NCBI GenBank assembly: GCA_009786075.1
Contig: WQTX01000005.1
Location: forward strand, 11-64,010
From: Bacteroidota bacterium
Lineage (GTDB): Bacteria > Bacteroidota > Bacteroidia > Bacteroidales > UBA1715
Length of the DNA: 64,000 nt
Direction: 5' to 3'
Shown: positions 16,942 through 25,104 of the stretch, piece after piece
How positions within the stretch are numbered: position 1 is the first letter of the stretch
Layout: the number at the start of each line of letters is the position of its first letter
Translations under genes and position numbers: made by a program
Notes under the pieces: model-generated
Database searches by the model: none
What the model was told of the DNA's origin: nothing
The model's input: the letters and a program-made list of their open reading frames with translations, nothing else

Positions 16942-17988
16942 CTAATTCCTACTCCCTAACCGCCTATTCCGTTCAAAAAGCTCCCGAGTTTCCGCAACGA
17001 TTTCCCGAATTTTCTGTTCCAATTGTTTTTTTGGCGGTAATTCCGTCCAATATTCAGCAACCATAATACCGTCTTTGTGCATTTCCAAAAGTTCAATTTG
17101 TTCGCGATTTCCTTCGGCGCAGAGTATCAGTCCTATTGGCTCACCTTCGCCGTCTTGCCGTTCGTTGCGGTTGAGCCATTTTAGGTAGAGTTCCATTTTT
17201 CCTTTATATTCGGCTTTGAATTTTCCGAGTTTCAGTTCTATTGCTACCAATCGGCGGAGCGTGCGGTGGAAAAACAGTAAATCCAAATGAAAATCTTCGC
17301 CGTCAATAATCATTCGTTTTTGGCGTTCCACAAACGCAAAACCTTTTCCCATTTCGAGAATATACCGCTCCAATTCTCGCATAATGGCATCTTCTAAATC
17401 ACATTCGGCATAATTTTTTGGCAAGTTGAACATATCTAAAAAATACGGGTCTTTAAATACGTTGAAAGGAATAATTTGCTGTTCGGTTGGCTCTTTTACG
17501 GCAATTTGCATATTTGCAATTTCGGTGCGTTCAAATTCTTTGCGTTCAATTGATTGGCGGAGTTCGCGTTTGCCCCAATGCCGTTCTGCGGCTTCTTGGG
17601 CGTAAAAAAGTCTTACTTTTTCTTCTTTAATTGACATAAGTTCCACAAAATGAGACCACGACAATTGTGTCGCCAGTGGCGACACAATTTCAGATTTAGG
17701 AAATTGCTCTGCAAACTGCATCATTCTACGCAGATTTCTTAACTCAAAATTCTTACCATATTTCTCACTCAATTGTGCCGACAGTGTCGGCACAATTCGT
17801 TTCCCATAATCCGCACGCTTATTTTGCAAAATATCTTCATTTATTCGTTTGCCCACGTTCCAAAACAGCATAGTCATTACGCTGTTTGCTTGAACTACAA
17901 CAAAGTTTTTGCTTTGCTCAATCAGGTGCGAAAGGTCGTTGAACAATGTTTGTTCGGGAAGTTGAATGTTATTTTTTGTTTGTGTCAT
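16942..17988 (-). CDS. YhcG-type (DUF1016) PD-(D/E)XK nuclease family protein
   Basis: 348 residues with both halves of the family: an N-terminal DUF1016_N helical domain (residues 10-160, including FWNVGKRINEDIL and NLRRMMQFAEQFP) and a C-terminal nuclease fold with FHLDLLFFH and AIELKLGKF near residues 230-255, giving the D...ExK pattern. Family members are thought to be DNA nucleases linked to restriction or recombination systems. The catalytic residues are present. It stands alone between a lipoprotein and a palindromic repeat. Function beyond likely nuclease activity is unknown. Confidence 0.88.
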   Translation of the reverse strand: MTQTKNNIQLPEQTLFNDLSHLIEQSKNFVVVQANSVMTMLFWNVGKRINEDILQNKRADYGKRIVPTLSAQLSEKYGKNFELRNLRRMMQFAEQFPKSEIVSPLATQLSWSHFVELMSIKEEKVRLFYAQEAAERHWGKRELRQSIERKEFERTEIANMQIAVKEPTEQQIIPFNVFKDPYFLDMFNLPKNYAECDLEDAIMRELERYILEMGKGFAFVERQKRMIIDGEDFHLDLLFFHRTLRRLVAIELKLGKFKAEYKGKMELYLKWLNRNERQDGEGEPIGLILCAEGNREQIELLEMHKDGIMVAEYWTELPPKKQLEQKIREIVAETRELFERNRRLGSRN

Positions 17989-18001
17989 AAATATAAGTTT
18001 T

Positions 18002-18095
18002 AGATTGCTTCGTCGTGCCTCCTCGCAATGACGCTTTTTTGAGGTTTTGTACTAACTCCCAAAAGAGCGTCATTGCGAGCGGAGCGAAGCAATCT
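18002..18095. repeat. REP-like palindrome, GATTGCTTCG family
   Basis: Arms agattgcttcgtcgtgcctc (from 18002) and gagcggagcgaagcaatct (to 18095) with ctcgcaatgacgc/gcgtcattgcgag inside. Third copy of the family, between two minus-strand genes. Confidence 0.85.
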
Positions 18096-18100
18096 CATTT

Positions 18101-19042
18101 TTATTTTTCTATTTCTTGTATCTTATTTATATGTGATTGCTCCGAATTTTCGCCGTCATAATCAAAAATATTCCACACTTGCCAAGCCTCTGTAATTTCA
18201 TTAGGCTGTAAATTCACAAGAGGAGAGTGGTATTCCAATTCAAGCAAAGCATTCGCGTTACTATGTTCGGTGTGATTGTAAATTTCGGCAAGAGCGTGTT
18301 CCTTGTGAATTTCTTCTGCTTTGTGAAATTCAAATGAAATTGCCAATATGTGCGATTTGGTTACACCAAATATTCGTGATTCTTCGGGGTATATAAACGC
18401 TTTTGACGAACGTTCGCCTTTGTGTGTTTCGGGCTCGCAGGGATTGTAGGTAAAATAATTGCCGACAAATGAAAAAGGCATTTCTTGCGAATTTTCGTTC
18501 AAAACCGGTACAACTTTGCAATGTTCTTTTGTGGTTTTTACGTATGCTTTTGCATAGCCGTCCAAGCGAGTATTAAACCAAATATCCCATGTTAGAGGTT
18601 GATTTGAAACATTTTGTATGGCAGCTTTTATAAAAATCGAACCGTCGGGATTTACGGCAATAGTTTTGTGCATTACTACGCCCCACACCTCGCTTTGAGG
18701 GCTTTGCAAAGTGATTGCACTTTTCGTTTTTTCAATAATTGAATATTCGCCCAAAGTGCAAAAAGGGTCGGGGGGCCACACGTCGGCAATAGCTCGTTTT
18801 TGTTCATTTACACTTTGCTGTGTCCACCATGCCGACTGTGCTCCAAGCCAAATTGTGTGTCCGCAAATGGGCGCAAAATCAGTTTGAACAGTTACCGGCT
18901 CTGTGCGTTCCCAATATTCTTCATTGGATTTTAAAATATTCGGCGAGCCGTTTTTTGAAAGAAACACAATCGTTCCGCCTACTTTGGTGGCTATACCCAC
19001 TTGCACGCCGCCGTTTTCTATGTAATCTAAGTTTTTGTTCAT
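18101..19042 (-). CDS. DUF4380 domain protein, mutarotase-like fold
   Basis: 313 residues without a signal peptide. The sequence follows the DUF4380 pattern: GGTIVFLSKNGSPNIL near 28, GHTIWLGAQSAWW near 61, WPPDPF near 90 and WDIWFNTRLDG near 155. DUF4380 proteins share the galactose-mutarotase beta-sandwich and are presumed to act on or bind sugars; no activity is established. Flanked by two palindromic repeats, so it is probably transcribed alone. Confidence 0.75.
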   Translation of the reverse strand: MNKNLDYIENGGVQVGIATKVGGTIVFLSKNGSPNILKSNEEYWERTEPVTVQTDFAPICGHTIWLGAQSAWWTQQSVNEQKRAIADVWPPDPFCTLGEYSIIEKTKSAITLQSPQSEVWGVVMHKTIAVNPDGSIFIKAAIQNVSNQPLTWDIWFNTRLDGYAKAYVKTTKEHCKVVPVLNENSQEMPFSFVGNYFTYNPCEPETHKGERSSKAFIYPEESRIFGVTKSHILAISFEFHKAEEIHKEHALAEIYNHTEHSNANALLELEYHSPLVNLQPNEITEAWQVWNIFDYDGENSEQSHINKIQEIEK

Positions 19043-19075
19043 AATGGTTATTTGTTGATTTGGTTATTTGTTTTT

Positions 19076-19149
19076 GAACGCGGATAACGCAGATGACACG
19101 GATTTTTTATTATCAGCGAAAATCCGCGTTATCCGTGTCATCTGCGTTC
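19076..19149. repeat. GCGGATAAC palindrome, copy 2
   Basis: Arms gaacgcggataacgcagatg (from 19076) and its complement ending catctgcgttc (19149). Same family as 13718-13805. Confidence 0.85.
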
Positions 19150-19252
19150 TGATTAATTGAATGGTAAAAATAACGAAACTTCACTAATCAACAGATTTTC
19201 AAGAGGTGTTTTTATTAACAACAAAAAATTATAAAAAAAATAACAAAAATGC

Positions 19253-19282
19253 TTGGAGTGTAAAATACAAGATGTATATTTG
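19253..19282 (+). promoter_or_regulatory. Promoter of tRNA-Leu
   Basis: TTG at 19253-19255, 19 bases, then TATATTTG at 19275-19282: an ideal Bacteroidetes promoter. Transcription would begin around 19288, about 12 bases before the tRNA. Confidence 0.85.
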
Positions 19283-19299
19283 CACTCCCAAAACAAGAA

Positions 19300-19383
19300 G
19301 CCGAAGTGGTGGAATTGGTAGACACGCTGGACTCAAAATCCAGTGAACGCAAGTTCGTGTGGGTTCGAGTCCCACCTTCGGTA
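19300..19383 (+). tRNA. tRNA-Leu (anticodon CAA)
   Basis: Class II tRNA of about 84 bases. The acceptor stem gccgaag (19300-19306) pairs with cttcggt (19376-19382), with G-U at the first pair, and the discriminator is A. The anticodon stem ctgga/tccag encloses loop ctCAAaa. A variable arm (tgaacgcaagttcg) precedes the T arm gtgggttcgagtcccac. CCA is not encoded. It reads UUG codons. It is followed by a terminator at 19397. Confidence 0.95.
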
Positions 19384-19396
19384 CTAATTGGTTTTC

Positions 19397-19428
19397 AAGT
19401 CGTTACATTTTTTGTGGCGACTTTTTTT
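19397..19428 (+). terminator. Intrinsic terminator of tRNA-Leu
   Basis: Stem aagtcg (19397-19402) with cgactt (19418-19423), followed by a T-run, 14 bases after the tRNA. Confidence 0.7.
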
Positions 19429-19587
19429 GTCTTGAACACTTCGGCTACGCTCAGTGCACCGCCACGATTTTTTCAAGATTTAATTTTCAAGATTTTTCGA
19501 TATGCCGCAAACAACGCTCCGCTCGTATGCGGTTATGAAAATTTGACTTTTCAAGCCATTTATTCATTTCTTCTATATTGCTTCAGA

Positions 19588-19617
19588 AAGTCCCCCTTGA
19601 GGGGGTTTAGGGGGTTT
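19588..19617. repeat. AGTCCCCCTTGAGGGGG element, copy 1, overlapping a gene end
   Basis: Contains tcccccttgaggggg palindrome plus tttaggggg. It supplies the last codons (ETP) and stop codon of the CHU_C-type gene on the minus strand. Other copies: 29873-29902, 34187-34216, and variants at 34243-34275 and 46115-46141. Confidence 0.8.
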
Positions 19618-21130
19618 CATACACCACATTCACACTGCCAAAACGCTCAATTTTCTCACCATTCGGCATTTTCACCGTAATTTTATATTGATACGCTCCG
19701 GCAGGCAAAGGATTTCCCCGCACCGTGCCGTCCCAACCAACATTTATATCTTTTGAAGTAAAAATACGAGCACCATTGCGGTCGAAAATCTGCAATTCAT
19801 AATTGCCCGACACAAAGGCATATTTCGGTTGAAATGTACGATTTTCCTCAATTGCACTATTGGGATTTATGGCATTGGGTACAACTAAACGGTACAGTTT
19901 TTCTATACAAGTGGTGTTTGATGTAATTGTAACACTCTCATTTTCTACTTGTTGCGAAGTTTCTATGTAATAGCAAATATTCGCTCCTATGTGATAATTG
20001 TTTGAAAGATTATCAATAAATTGGTTTTCATCAGTGCTGCCAATTTCTTCGGCTGTACCGGTATTGTGCCAACGCACAATGCGAAATGAATTGTAGCCTT
20101 CATTCCATAAATGCGGTGTTGTCCATTGCAAACGGTGTTTTAAGTCGCTTTGTTCTTCCACAGTAAGGCGAATTGGCGTAACTGCCGGCGAAAAAATAAT
20201 TGGATAACCGCAATTGTCGAGTGCAGCAAGGCGATAATAGGAGAGGCGCGACGGCGAAAATTCGTTTTCTAAATTCAGTCGGAGAGGAGTAATGCCAGAA
20301 GTGGGAACTCGCAGACTGTCAATTGTTTCAAAATGTAAACTATCGCCAAGCGAACGTTGCACGATATAACCGGAAAAATCGGTGTGCGTATCAACCGTAA
20401 ACGCCATTTGTACGGCATTTTCGGGCGTTACCGAAATAGAATGCGGCACAATAAATTTCGGGTATTTAAAAACATTGTTGTTCGTGTGTACCATATTCGA
20501 TGTGGAACGTTGCACATTTCCCTTTAAATCTTTGAAAACGGCTCGCACAAAAAATCGGCGTTCTTCATCTTGATTGGGCATAATTGAAGTGCGCAATTCA
20601 TTTGCATTTATGGTTTGAATAACCTGCTCGGTATTTGTTCCGGTTACTTCAATTATTTGATATTCATCAACTTGTATATTATAACCATGGTAAGCCGTCC
20701 ATTCCAAATGAATGCGCAACGGACAAGTTGTAACCTGCGCTTTGCAATACACAGTGCTGTGATATTCCCGCAAACTCGTACTGTTTTGCCCCGTAGAAGC
20801 GTAGGCATCAACGGCAAATGAAAGCGGCATTTCTTTCACTTCCTGCGGAAAAATATACATGGTATCGACACTGAAAACAAGCGAATCGTGTTGATTGCGA
20901 GCTATGTCCTGCACTTTTTTTGCTTTTATAAGCGTTGTTTGGTCGTAAATATAATTCACTCGCACATAATCAATGTTAGGCGAGGGGCTTGCATACCACG
21001 CCACCGTAATGTGAGAATTGTAGGGATTGACCGAAACGTATGAAACCGGAGGGGCTTCAACGGTTTGCGCTTGGGCGAAAGAGGCGCACAGGCACAGGAA
21101 AATGCTTGGTATGATTATTGTATTTTTCAA
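19607..21130 (-). CDS. Secreted protein with gliding-motility-type (CHU_C) C-terminal domain
   Basis: 507 residues: signal peptide (MKNTIIIPSIFLCLCASFA, cut near AQAQ), three or four fibronectin-III-like beta segments, and a C-terminal domain of the gliding-motility-associated / CHU_C type (VPNAINPNS near 415, YELQIFDRNGARIFTS near 445, GWDGTVRG near 470, PAGAYQYKI near 478). That domain directs export by the type IX system and surface attachment. The binding partner is unknown. The final ETP and stop codon come from a dispersed repeat. A decayed copy of its signal-peptide region lies at 21578-21727. Confidence 0.88.
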   Translation of the reverse strand: MKNTIIIPSIFLCLCASFAQAQTVEAPPVSYVSVNPYNSHITVAWYASPSPNIDYVRVNYIYDQTTLIKAKKVQDIARNQHDSLVFSVDTMYIFPQEVKEMPLSFAVDAYASTGQNSTSLREYHSTVYCKAQVTTCPLRIHLEWTAYHGYNIQVDEYQIIEVTGTNTEQVIQTINANELRTSIMPNQDEERRFFVRAVFKDLKGNVQRSTSNMVHTNNNVFKYPKFIVPHSISVTPENAVQMAFTVDTHTDFSGYIVQRSLGDSLHFETIDSLRVPTSGITPLRLNLENEFSPSRLSYYRLAALDNCGYPIIFSPAVTPIRLTVEEQSDLKHRLQWTTPHLWNEGYNSFRIVRWHNTGTAEEIGSTDENQFIDNLSNNYHIGANICYYIETSQQVENESVTITSNTTCIEKLYRLVVPNAINPNSAIEENRTFQPKYAFVSGNYELQIFDRNGARIFTSKDINVGWDGTVRGNPLPAGAYQYKITVKMPNGEKIERFGSVNVVYETP

Positions 21131-21157
21131 TTTTTTGTTGAATGAATATGAAAAATC

Positions 21158-21232
21158 CTAAAATATTGTTTTTAGCCAATCGAAAATTTCGTCCAATCGG
21201 CGCAATGCGTTAGGCAGTAAAATTACTTTCAT
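21158..21232 (-). pseudogene. Truncated RelE/ParE-type toxin remnant
   Basis: A 24-codon frame, MKVILLPNALRRLDEIFDWL plus four residues, matches the N-terminus of RelE/ParE toxins (the xxALRRLDEIFDWL helix), then stops at TAG. The usual 90-100 residues are missing, including the catalytic C-terminal part. Its ATG overlaps the antitoxin TGA (ATGA at 21229-21232), the normal arrangement of such operons. Downstream sequence leads straight into the CHU_C gene, so the 3' part was lost by deletion. Confidence 0.7.
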
Positions 21233-21456
21233 ACCACACAATGTCTTTTTCGTGCTTCCGAAAGCGTTATACCAAGTCCTTGTTCTGCATCATCAATTGA
21301 TTGCATAACTTCGTGGCGCATTTCCATTTCTGTCATTTGGCAGGGCTCTTCAATATTTTCATTGATAGTCCAACCCATTTTCCCAACAAATTCATCGAAA
21401 AAATTCTGGTCGGAATATGGAACATTCACTGAATATGTTCGTAATGCTAAACTCAT
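21229..21456 (-). CDS. Putative antitoxin of a decayed RelE/ParE-type module
   Basis: 75 residues from MSLALRTYSVNVPY. The ATG at 21456 is preferred to one at 21486 because the promoter (21484-21514) would start transcription between them. The C-terminal half (MRHEVMQSIDDAEQG, then ITLSEARK) resembles antitoxins of ParE/RelE pairs. It is translationally coupled to the 24-codon toxin remnant. With no intact toxin it is an orphan; it might still counter a homologous toxin elsewhere. Role inferred mainly from context. Confidence 0.65.
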   Translation of the reverse strand: MSLALRTYSVNVPYSDQNFFDEFVGKMGWTINENIEEPCQMTEMEMRHEVMQSIDDAEQGLGITLSEARKRHCVV

Positions 21457-21483
21457 AATTGCATATTTATATATTTTCAAGTA

Positions 21484-21514
21484 CAAAGATACAGTTTTTT
21501 CAAAAAAATTGCAA
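21484..21514 (-). promoter_or_regulatory. Promoter of the antitoxin gene
   Basis: On the minus strand, TTG (complement of 21512-21514), 20 bases, TATCTTTG (complement of 21484-21491). The predicted start near 21476 gives a leader of about 20 bases to the ATG at 21456 and excludes the upstream ATG. Confidence 0.7.
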
Positions 21515-21577
21515 AAGTTTCTGAAAAATAAAAAATCCGTTTTGTTACGATTTAGACAAAGAGGATTTTTAAAAATT

Positions 21578-21727
21578 TCAATTTAGGCAAAGCCTATTTT
21601 GATAAAGCCGACTTAGGCGCAGCCTAAGCCTAACGGAGGCCTCAATGGTTTGCGCTTGGGTGGAAATGGCGACAAAAAGCAGAAAAAATGTTATAAATGA
21701 GCAGATATAATGTTTGTTTTTAGTCAT
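21578..21727 (-). pseudogene. Decayed N-terminus of a CHU_C-type secreted protein
   Basis: A 49-codon frame begins MTKNKHYICSFITFFLLFVA and continues to AISTQAQTIEA, a complete signal peptide whose cleavage region matches that of the downstream gene at 21130 (AQAQTVEA). After TIEAS it runs into an aggc-rich palindromic repeat (21581-21645) and stops. It is most simply a truncated paralogue whose body has been lost, with the antitoxin module now between the two copies. Its ATG overlaps the end of the 141-residue gene. Confidence 0.55.
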
Positions 21728-22145
21728 AACACCAAACTTTATTTATTTCAACAACTATATTATTTGTATCAACCACAACAGAAGAATAATACCAAGCACA
21801 ATCATAATAATATCTTTTTCCTTGTTCTTGCATTTTGTGTAAAAGTTTTCCATCGCCGGTATAAACGTATTCAATTTTTGTAGAATCATCGGCTATGTGA
21901 TAAAATACAGGAGGGTTATTGGTATGAAATGGCTTTCCAACAATTGTTTCTACTTCATTTATAGTCATTCCCATTTTTATTCCCTCGAATTTTTCGGGAG
22001 TATAATCGGGCGCAAATTGTGTATCAATATACGGGTCTATCAAATGTTTTCTTTCTGCCGAAGCAAACCACGCCATAGAAAAAACTGCGATAAGCAAGAA
22101 TACAATAACAATTGCCGATACTATTTTCAAAATTTTTATACCCAT
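21720..22145 (-). CDS. Membrane-anchored SmpA/OmlA-like small protein
   Basis: 141 residues: an N-terminal membrane segment (ILKIVSAIVIVFLLIAVFSM, residues 4-23) then a periplasmic part with the SmpA/OmlA-type motif GMTINEVETIVGKP near residue 58 and IEYVYTGDGKL near 90. SmpA-like modules are small alpha-beta domains in envelope proteins; function here is unknown. Its start overlaps the end of the upstream membrane gene by 10 bases, so the two are co-translated. Confidence 0.7.
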   Translation of the reverse strand: MGIKILKIVSAIVIVFLLIAVFSMAWFASAERKHLIDPYIDTQFAPDYTPEKFEGIKMGMTINEVETIVGKPFHTNNPPVFYHIADDSTKIEYVYTGDGKLLHKMQEQGKRYYYDCAWYYSSVVVDTNNIVVEINKVWCYD

Positions 22146-22417
22146 AGAATTACAAATGTTTTAGTGAAGTATCCAATAATATAAACTAATCCAATGGCAA
22201 TATAACTTAGTGGAAGTGCTTTTAGAAATCGCTGTTTAAAACTTCCTTTTAGAAATATTGTTGCACACAAGGTCATTAATACTGCAATAACCGTAAAAAA
22301 TAAAAACGTTCCCACCAAACTGCGTATATTTGTGGTTACACTTTTTGAATAACTATCCAATAGATTAATTATTACAAAAATCAATACTATTGTACATATT
22401 TTAATATATTTCTTCAT
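22136..22417 (-). CDS. Small integral membrane protein
   Basis: 93 residues from MKKYIKICTIVL (an upstream ATG at 22441 is also open). Three hydrophobic stretches: residues 5-20, about 35-57 (GTFLFFTVIAVLMTLCATIF) and 72-90 (SYIAIGLVYIIGYF). Not recognised. It overlaps the next gene by 10 bases and probably works with that SmpA-like protein. Confidence 0.65.
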   Translation of the reverse strand: MKKYIKICTIVLIFVIINLLDSYSKSVTTNIRSLVGTFLFFTVIAVLMTLCATIFLKGSFKQRFLKALPLSYIAIGLVYIIGYFTKTFVILWV

Positions 22418-22447
22418 TCCTACATTTTTCAATTCCCACATTCAAAT

Positions 22448-23731
22448 CTACCCCACACAAACCTCAAACAAAGTTTCTTCTATAAAATACTGATTAGCAA
22501 TCTCTTGCAATTTTTTTGCACTAATTGTACGAATTGTATTCCAATAATTCTGATAATACTCGTTAGTCAAATCGTGTTCCAACAAAAACTTACAACTATC
22601 ACTTAACGAAAAACAGCCGTCGAAATTGCGAGCCATGGTTGCCAACATATAATTGCGTACGGTTTCCAATTCTTCGGCTGGCACAGATTCACGGCGCAGG
22701 CGGGCAATTTCTTTATATACTTCTTCGGCAGCTTGTGTGCGCACATTTTTATTTACTTGCGATGCAATTACAAAATACGCCGTTTCTTTATACGGAATAA
22801 TTCCCGAACCAATGCCATAAGTGTAACCTTTATCTTCACGAATGTTGCTCATAAGGCGAGAACCGAAATAACCGCCTAAAATTGTGTTCAAAACTTGCAA
22901 CGCAGCATAATCGTTGTGATACATATTAATTGTTGGTTTTCCTATGCGTAGGGCAGTTTGCACGGCATTCGGGCGTTCAAAATACTGCTTTTGTTCGGAA
23001 TGTTGTTGTATTGCAAATTGATTGCATGTTCGTTGTTCCGCTGAATTTCCCCAATTATTTGTGCCAAAATAATTTTCAAGAATAGTGCCATGCTCCGGTT
23101 TGTAACTGCCGGAAATAAGAATTTTACACTGTTGAGGCTGTAAATTCGTGTTGTGATATTCACGCACCACTTGCCCCGAAATACTCAAAAAATCGTCAGG
23201 CTCAGCCGATTGCCCGTAGGGGTGTTGCGAACCAAAAAGTGCATTTGCAAACTTTTTTTGTGCAATAACTTCTACTTTTTCGCTTTCAATAATATAATGC
23301 TGTCGTTTTTTTGCAGTGTAGGTATCTATTTTTTCTTGTAAAAACAAGGGTTTTGTAAGCATATCGTGAATAATTTGTATGCTTTGCTCAAAATATTTTT
23401 CCAAACAATACACGCTTACGATAGAACTGTGTTTGGTGGTGTTATAATACACGTAACTACCAAGATAATCAAGTGCTTCGGCGCATTGTTCGGCAGTAAA
23501 ACTTGAACTTCCTTCTGCCAGCAAATTAAGCGTAGCCGAAGCTGCCAAAGGCTGTTTTTGCCAATATTCGCCGCTATCGAAAATAAAATCAATTTTTAAT
23601 ACCTGCTGCTCGCCTGCTCGAATTGCGTATACCGGCACGCCGTTGGAAAGGGTGTGAATGTTATATGGTATAGGCGCAAGGCGTTCCAGAGCGGTAAATT
23701 GCGGGGCTTGTGTGCGTTGTAAGTGTGTCAT
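22448..23731 (-). CDS. M16-family peptidase homologue lacking the zinc motif
   Basis: 427 residues from MTHLQRTQAPQF (23731); in-frame codons further upstream are repeat-derived and rejected. The fold is that of pitrilysin M16 proteins, but no HxxEH is present. The substrate-side signature SNIREDKGYTYGIGSG near residue 300 is kept. Such inactive members pair with an active M16 partner as heterodimers, like mitochondrial processing peptidase alpha. The active partner is the adjacent gene at 23852-25096, upstream on the same strand. No signal peptide is seen, so the complex may be cytosolic. Confidence 0.88.
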   Translation of the reverse strand: MTHLQRTQAPQFTALERLAPIPYNIHTLSNGVPVYAIRAGEQQVLKIDFIFDSGEYWQKQPLAASATLNLLAEGSSSFTAEQCAEALDYLGSYVYYNTTKHSSIVSVYCLEKYFEQSIQIIHDMLTKPLFLQEKIDTYTAKKRQHYIIESEKVEVIAQKKFANALFGSQHPYGQSAEPDDFLSISGQVVREYHNTNLQPQQCKILISGSYKPEHGTILENYFGTNNWGNSAEQRTCNQFAIQQHSEQKQYFERPNAVQTALRIGKPTINMYHNDYAALQVLNTILGGYFGSRLMSNIREDKGYTYGIGSGIIPYKETAYFVIASQVNKNVRTQAAEEVYKEIARLRRESVPAEELETVRNYMLATMARNFDGCFSLSDSCKFLLEHDLTNEYYQNYWNTIRTISAKKLQEIANQYFIEETLFEVCVG

Positions 23732-23780
23732 TGGTTTTATATTTATAATTTTGGTCATTGAGCGTAGTCGAAATGTGGCT

Positions 23781-23844
23781 TCGAGAGCCTCAGCCACCGG
23801 AAAGACCGAAATTTTCGGGGTTTATCGGTCGTTGAGGCTCTCGA
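23781..23844. repeat. TCGAGAGCCTCA hairpin between the two M16 genes
   Basis: Stem 23781-23792 with 23833-23844, and an inner stem gaccga (23804-23809) with tcggtc (23825-23830). It fills the 120-base gap between the paired peptidase genes and could alter their relative expression. Confidence 0.7.
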
Positions 23845-23851
23845 AACGACA

Positions 23852-25096
23852 TTATTTCAAATTAGAAGAATAGTAATATAAAGTAGAATCATTGTTTTCT
23901 CGAAAAATTTCGCCTGCAACTCGCTGTAAGTCGCCTGCGCTAATTCGCTGATAATTATTTATTTCGGTGTTTATCAATTCCGTGTTTCCCAAGTTTGTGA
24001 ATTTTGCCAAATTTTCGGCTTTGTTCAGTATTGCGGCTTCGCTAAAAATAATGTGCGCCTCTATTTTGTTTTTCACTTTTTGCAACTCATAATCCGAAAG
24101 CGGCGTGGTTTGCAACTTGTGTAACTCTTCGTAAATAGCCGCTTCGGCTGTTTCCATTGAAACATTGGGCATTAAATTTCCACAAATAATAAGCAGTCCG
24201 GCATGGTCTTCGCCGGTAATGTAGGCGTTTATTTCGCTAAACAGTTTCTTTTCTTGCACCAATTTGGTATATAATCGTGCCGATTTTCCGTTGGAAAGCA
24301 CATCGGAAAGCATATCGCAAGCGTGATAATCGGGGTGCAGACGATTGTGAATATGAAAGGCTTTGTATATGGCATTCGCCGGAACATCGCGTTCTATGCT
24401 CTGTGTGCGTTTTTCGGTTTGCAGCGGTTCTTGCGCAATTTTTTTGCATTGTGCATTACGAGCCGGAATATCGTCATACCATTTGTGCGCCAAACGTTCA
24501 ACTTCTTCCACCGTAATATTACCCGAAAATGTTAAAATAGCATTATTGGGCGCATAGTGAGCATAAAAAAACTCACGCACATCGTCGAGCGTGGCATTTT
24601 CAATTTGCTCTATATTTTTACCGATTGTACTCCATTGATAGGGGTGTGTTTTATAGGCAAGCGGACGCAAATGCAAGTGCGCATCGCCGTAGGGACGGTT
24701 TAAGTAGCGTTGCTTAAATTCCTCAATCACAACGTTTTTTTGTACATCTAAACTCCGTTGCGAAAAATCCAATTCCAACATTCTGTCCGACTCCAACCAA
24801 AAACCTGTTTCAATATTTTCTTTGGGCAGGGTTATATAATAATTGGTAATATCAGTGTTGGTGTAGGCATTGTTTTCGCCGCCCACTTTTTGCAGGGCGC
24901 CATCGAAATCGGCAACGTTTTTTGAGCCGCCAAACATCAGGTGTTCAAACAAATGCGCAAAACCGGTACGCTCCGGATTTTCATTTTTAGAACCAACCTT
25001 ATATAAGGTGTTCATGGCAACAAACGGCGTTGATGTATCGGTGTTTACGATACATTGTAAGCCGTTGGCGAGGGTAAAGGTTTTATAATTAATCAT
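23852..25096 (-). CDS. M16-family zinc metallopeptidase, catalytic partner
   Basis: 414 residues with the inverted zinc motif HLFEH (H48, E51, H52) in TGFAHLFEHLMFGG, and downstream NAYTNTDITNYY carrying the region of the third zinc ligand. It degrades or trims peptides with an enclosed chamber formed together with the inactive homologue encoded next. The start MINYKTFTLANGL begins directly with the first beta strand, as in other soluble members. Gene order active-then-inactive matches known two-subunit M16 operons. Confidence 0.94.
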   Translation of the reverse strand: MINYKTFTLANGLQCIVNTDTSTPFVAMNTLYKVGSKNENPERTGFAHLFEHLMFGGSKNVADFDGALQKVGGENNAYTNTDITNYYITLPKENIETGFWLESDRMLELDFSQRSLDVQKNVVIEEFKQRYLNRPYGDAHLHLRPLAYKTHPYQWSTIGKNIEQIENATLDDVREFFYAHYAPNNAILTFSGNITVEEVERLAHKWYDDIPARNAQCKKIAQEPLQTEKRTQSIERDVPANAIYKAFHIHNRLHPDYHACDMLSDVLSNGKSARLYTKLVQEKKLFSEINAYITGEDHAGLLIICGNLMPNVSMETAEAAIYEELHKLQTTPLSDYELQKVKNKIEAHIIFSEAAILNKAENLAKFTNLGNTELINTEINNYQRISAGDLQRVAGEIFRENNDSTLYYYSSNLK

Positions 25097-25104
25097 AGTA
25101 TAAA

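Noticed and set aside
19306-19680. Plus-strand frame of 124 codons
   Set aside because: It overlaps tRNA-Leu and its terminator, then runs antisense to the CHU_C gene.
22448-23731. M16 peptidase described as active
   Set aside because: No HxxEH motif could be found; only the partner gene has it.
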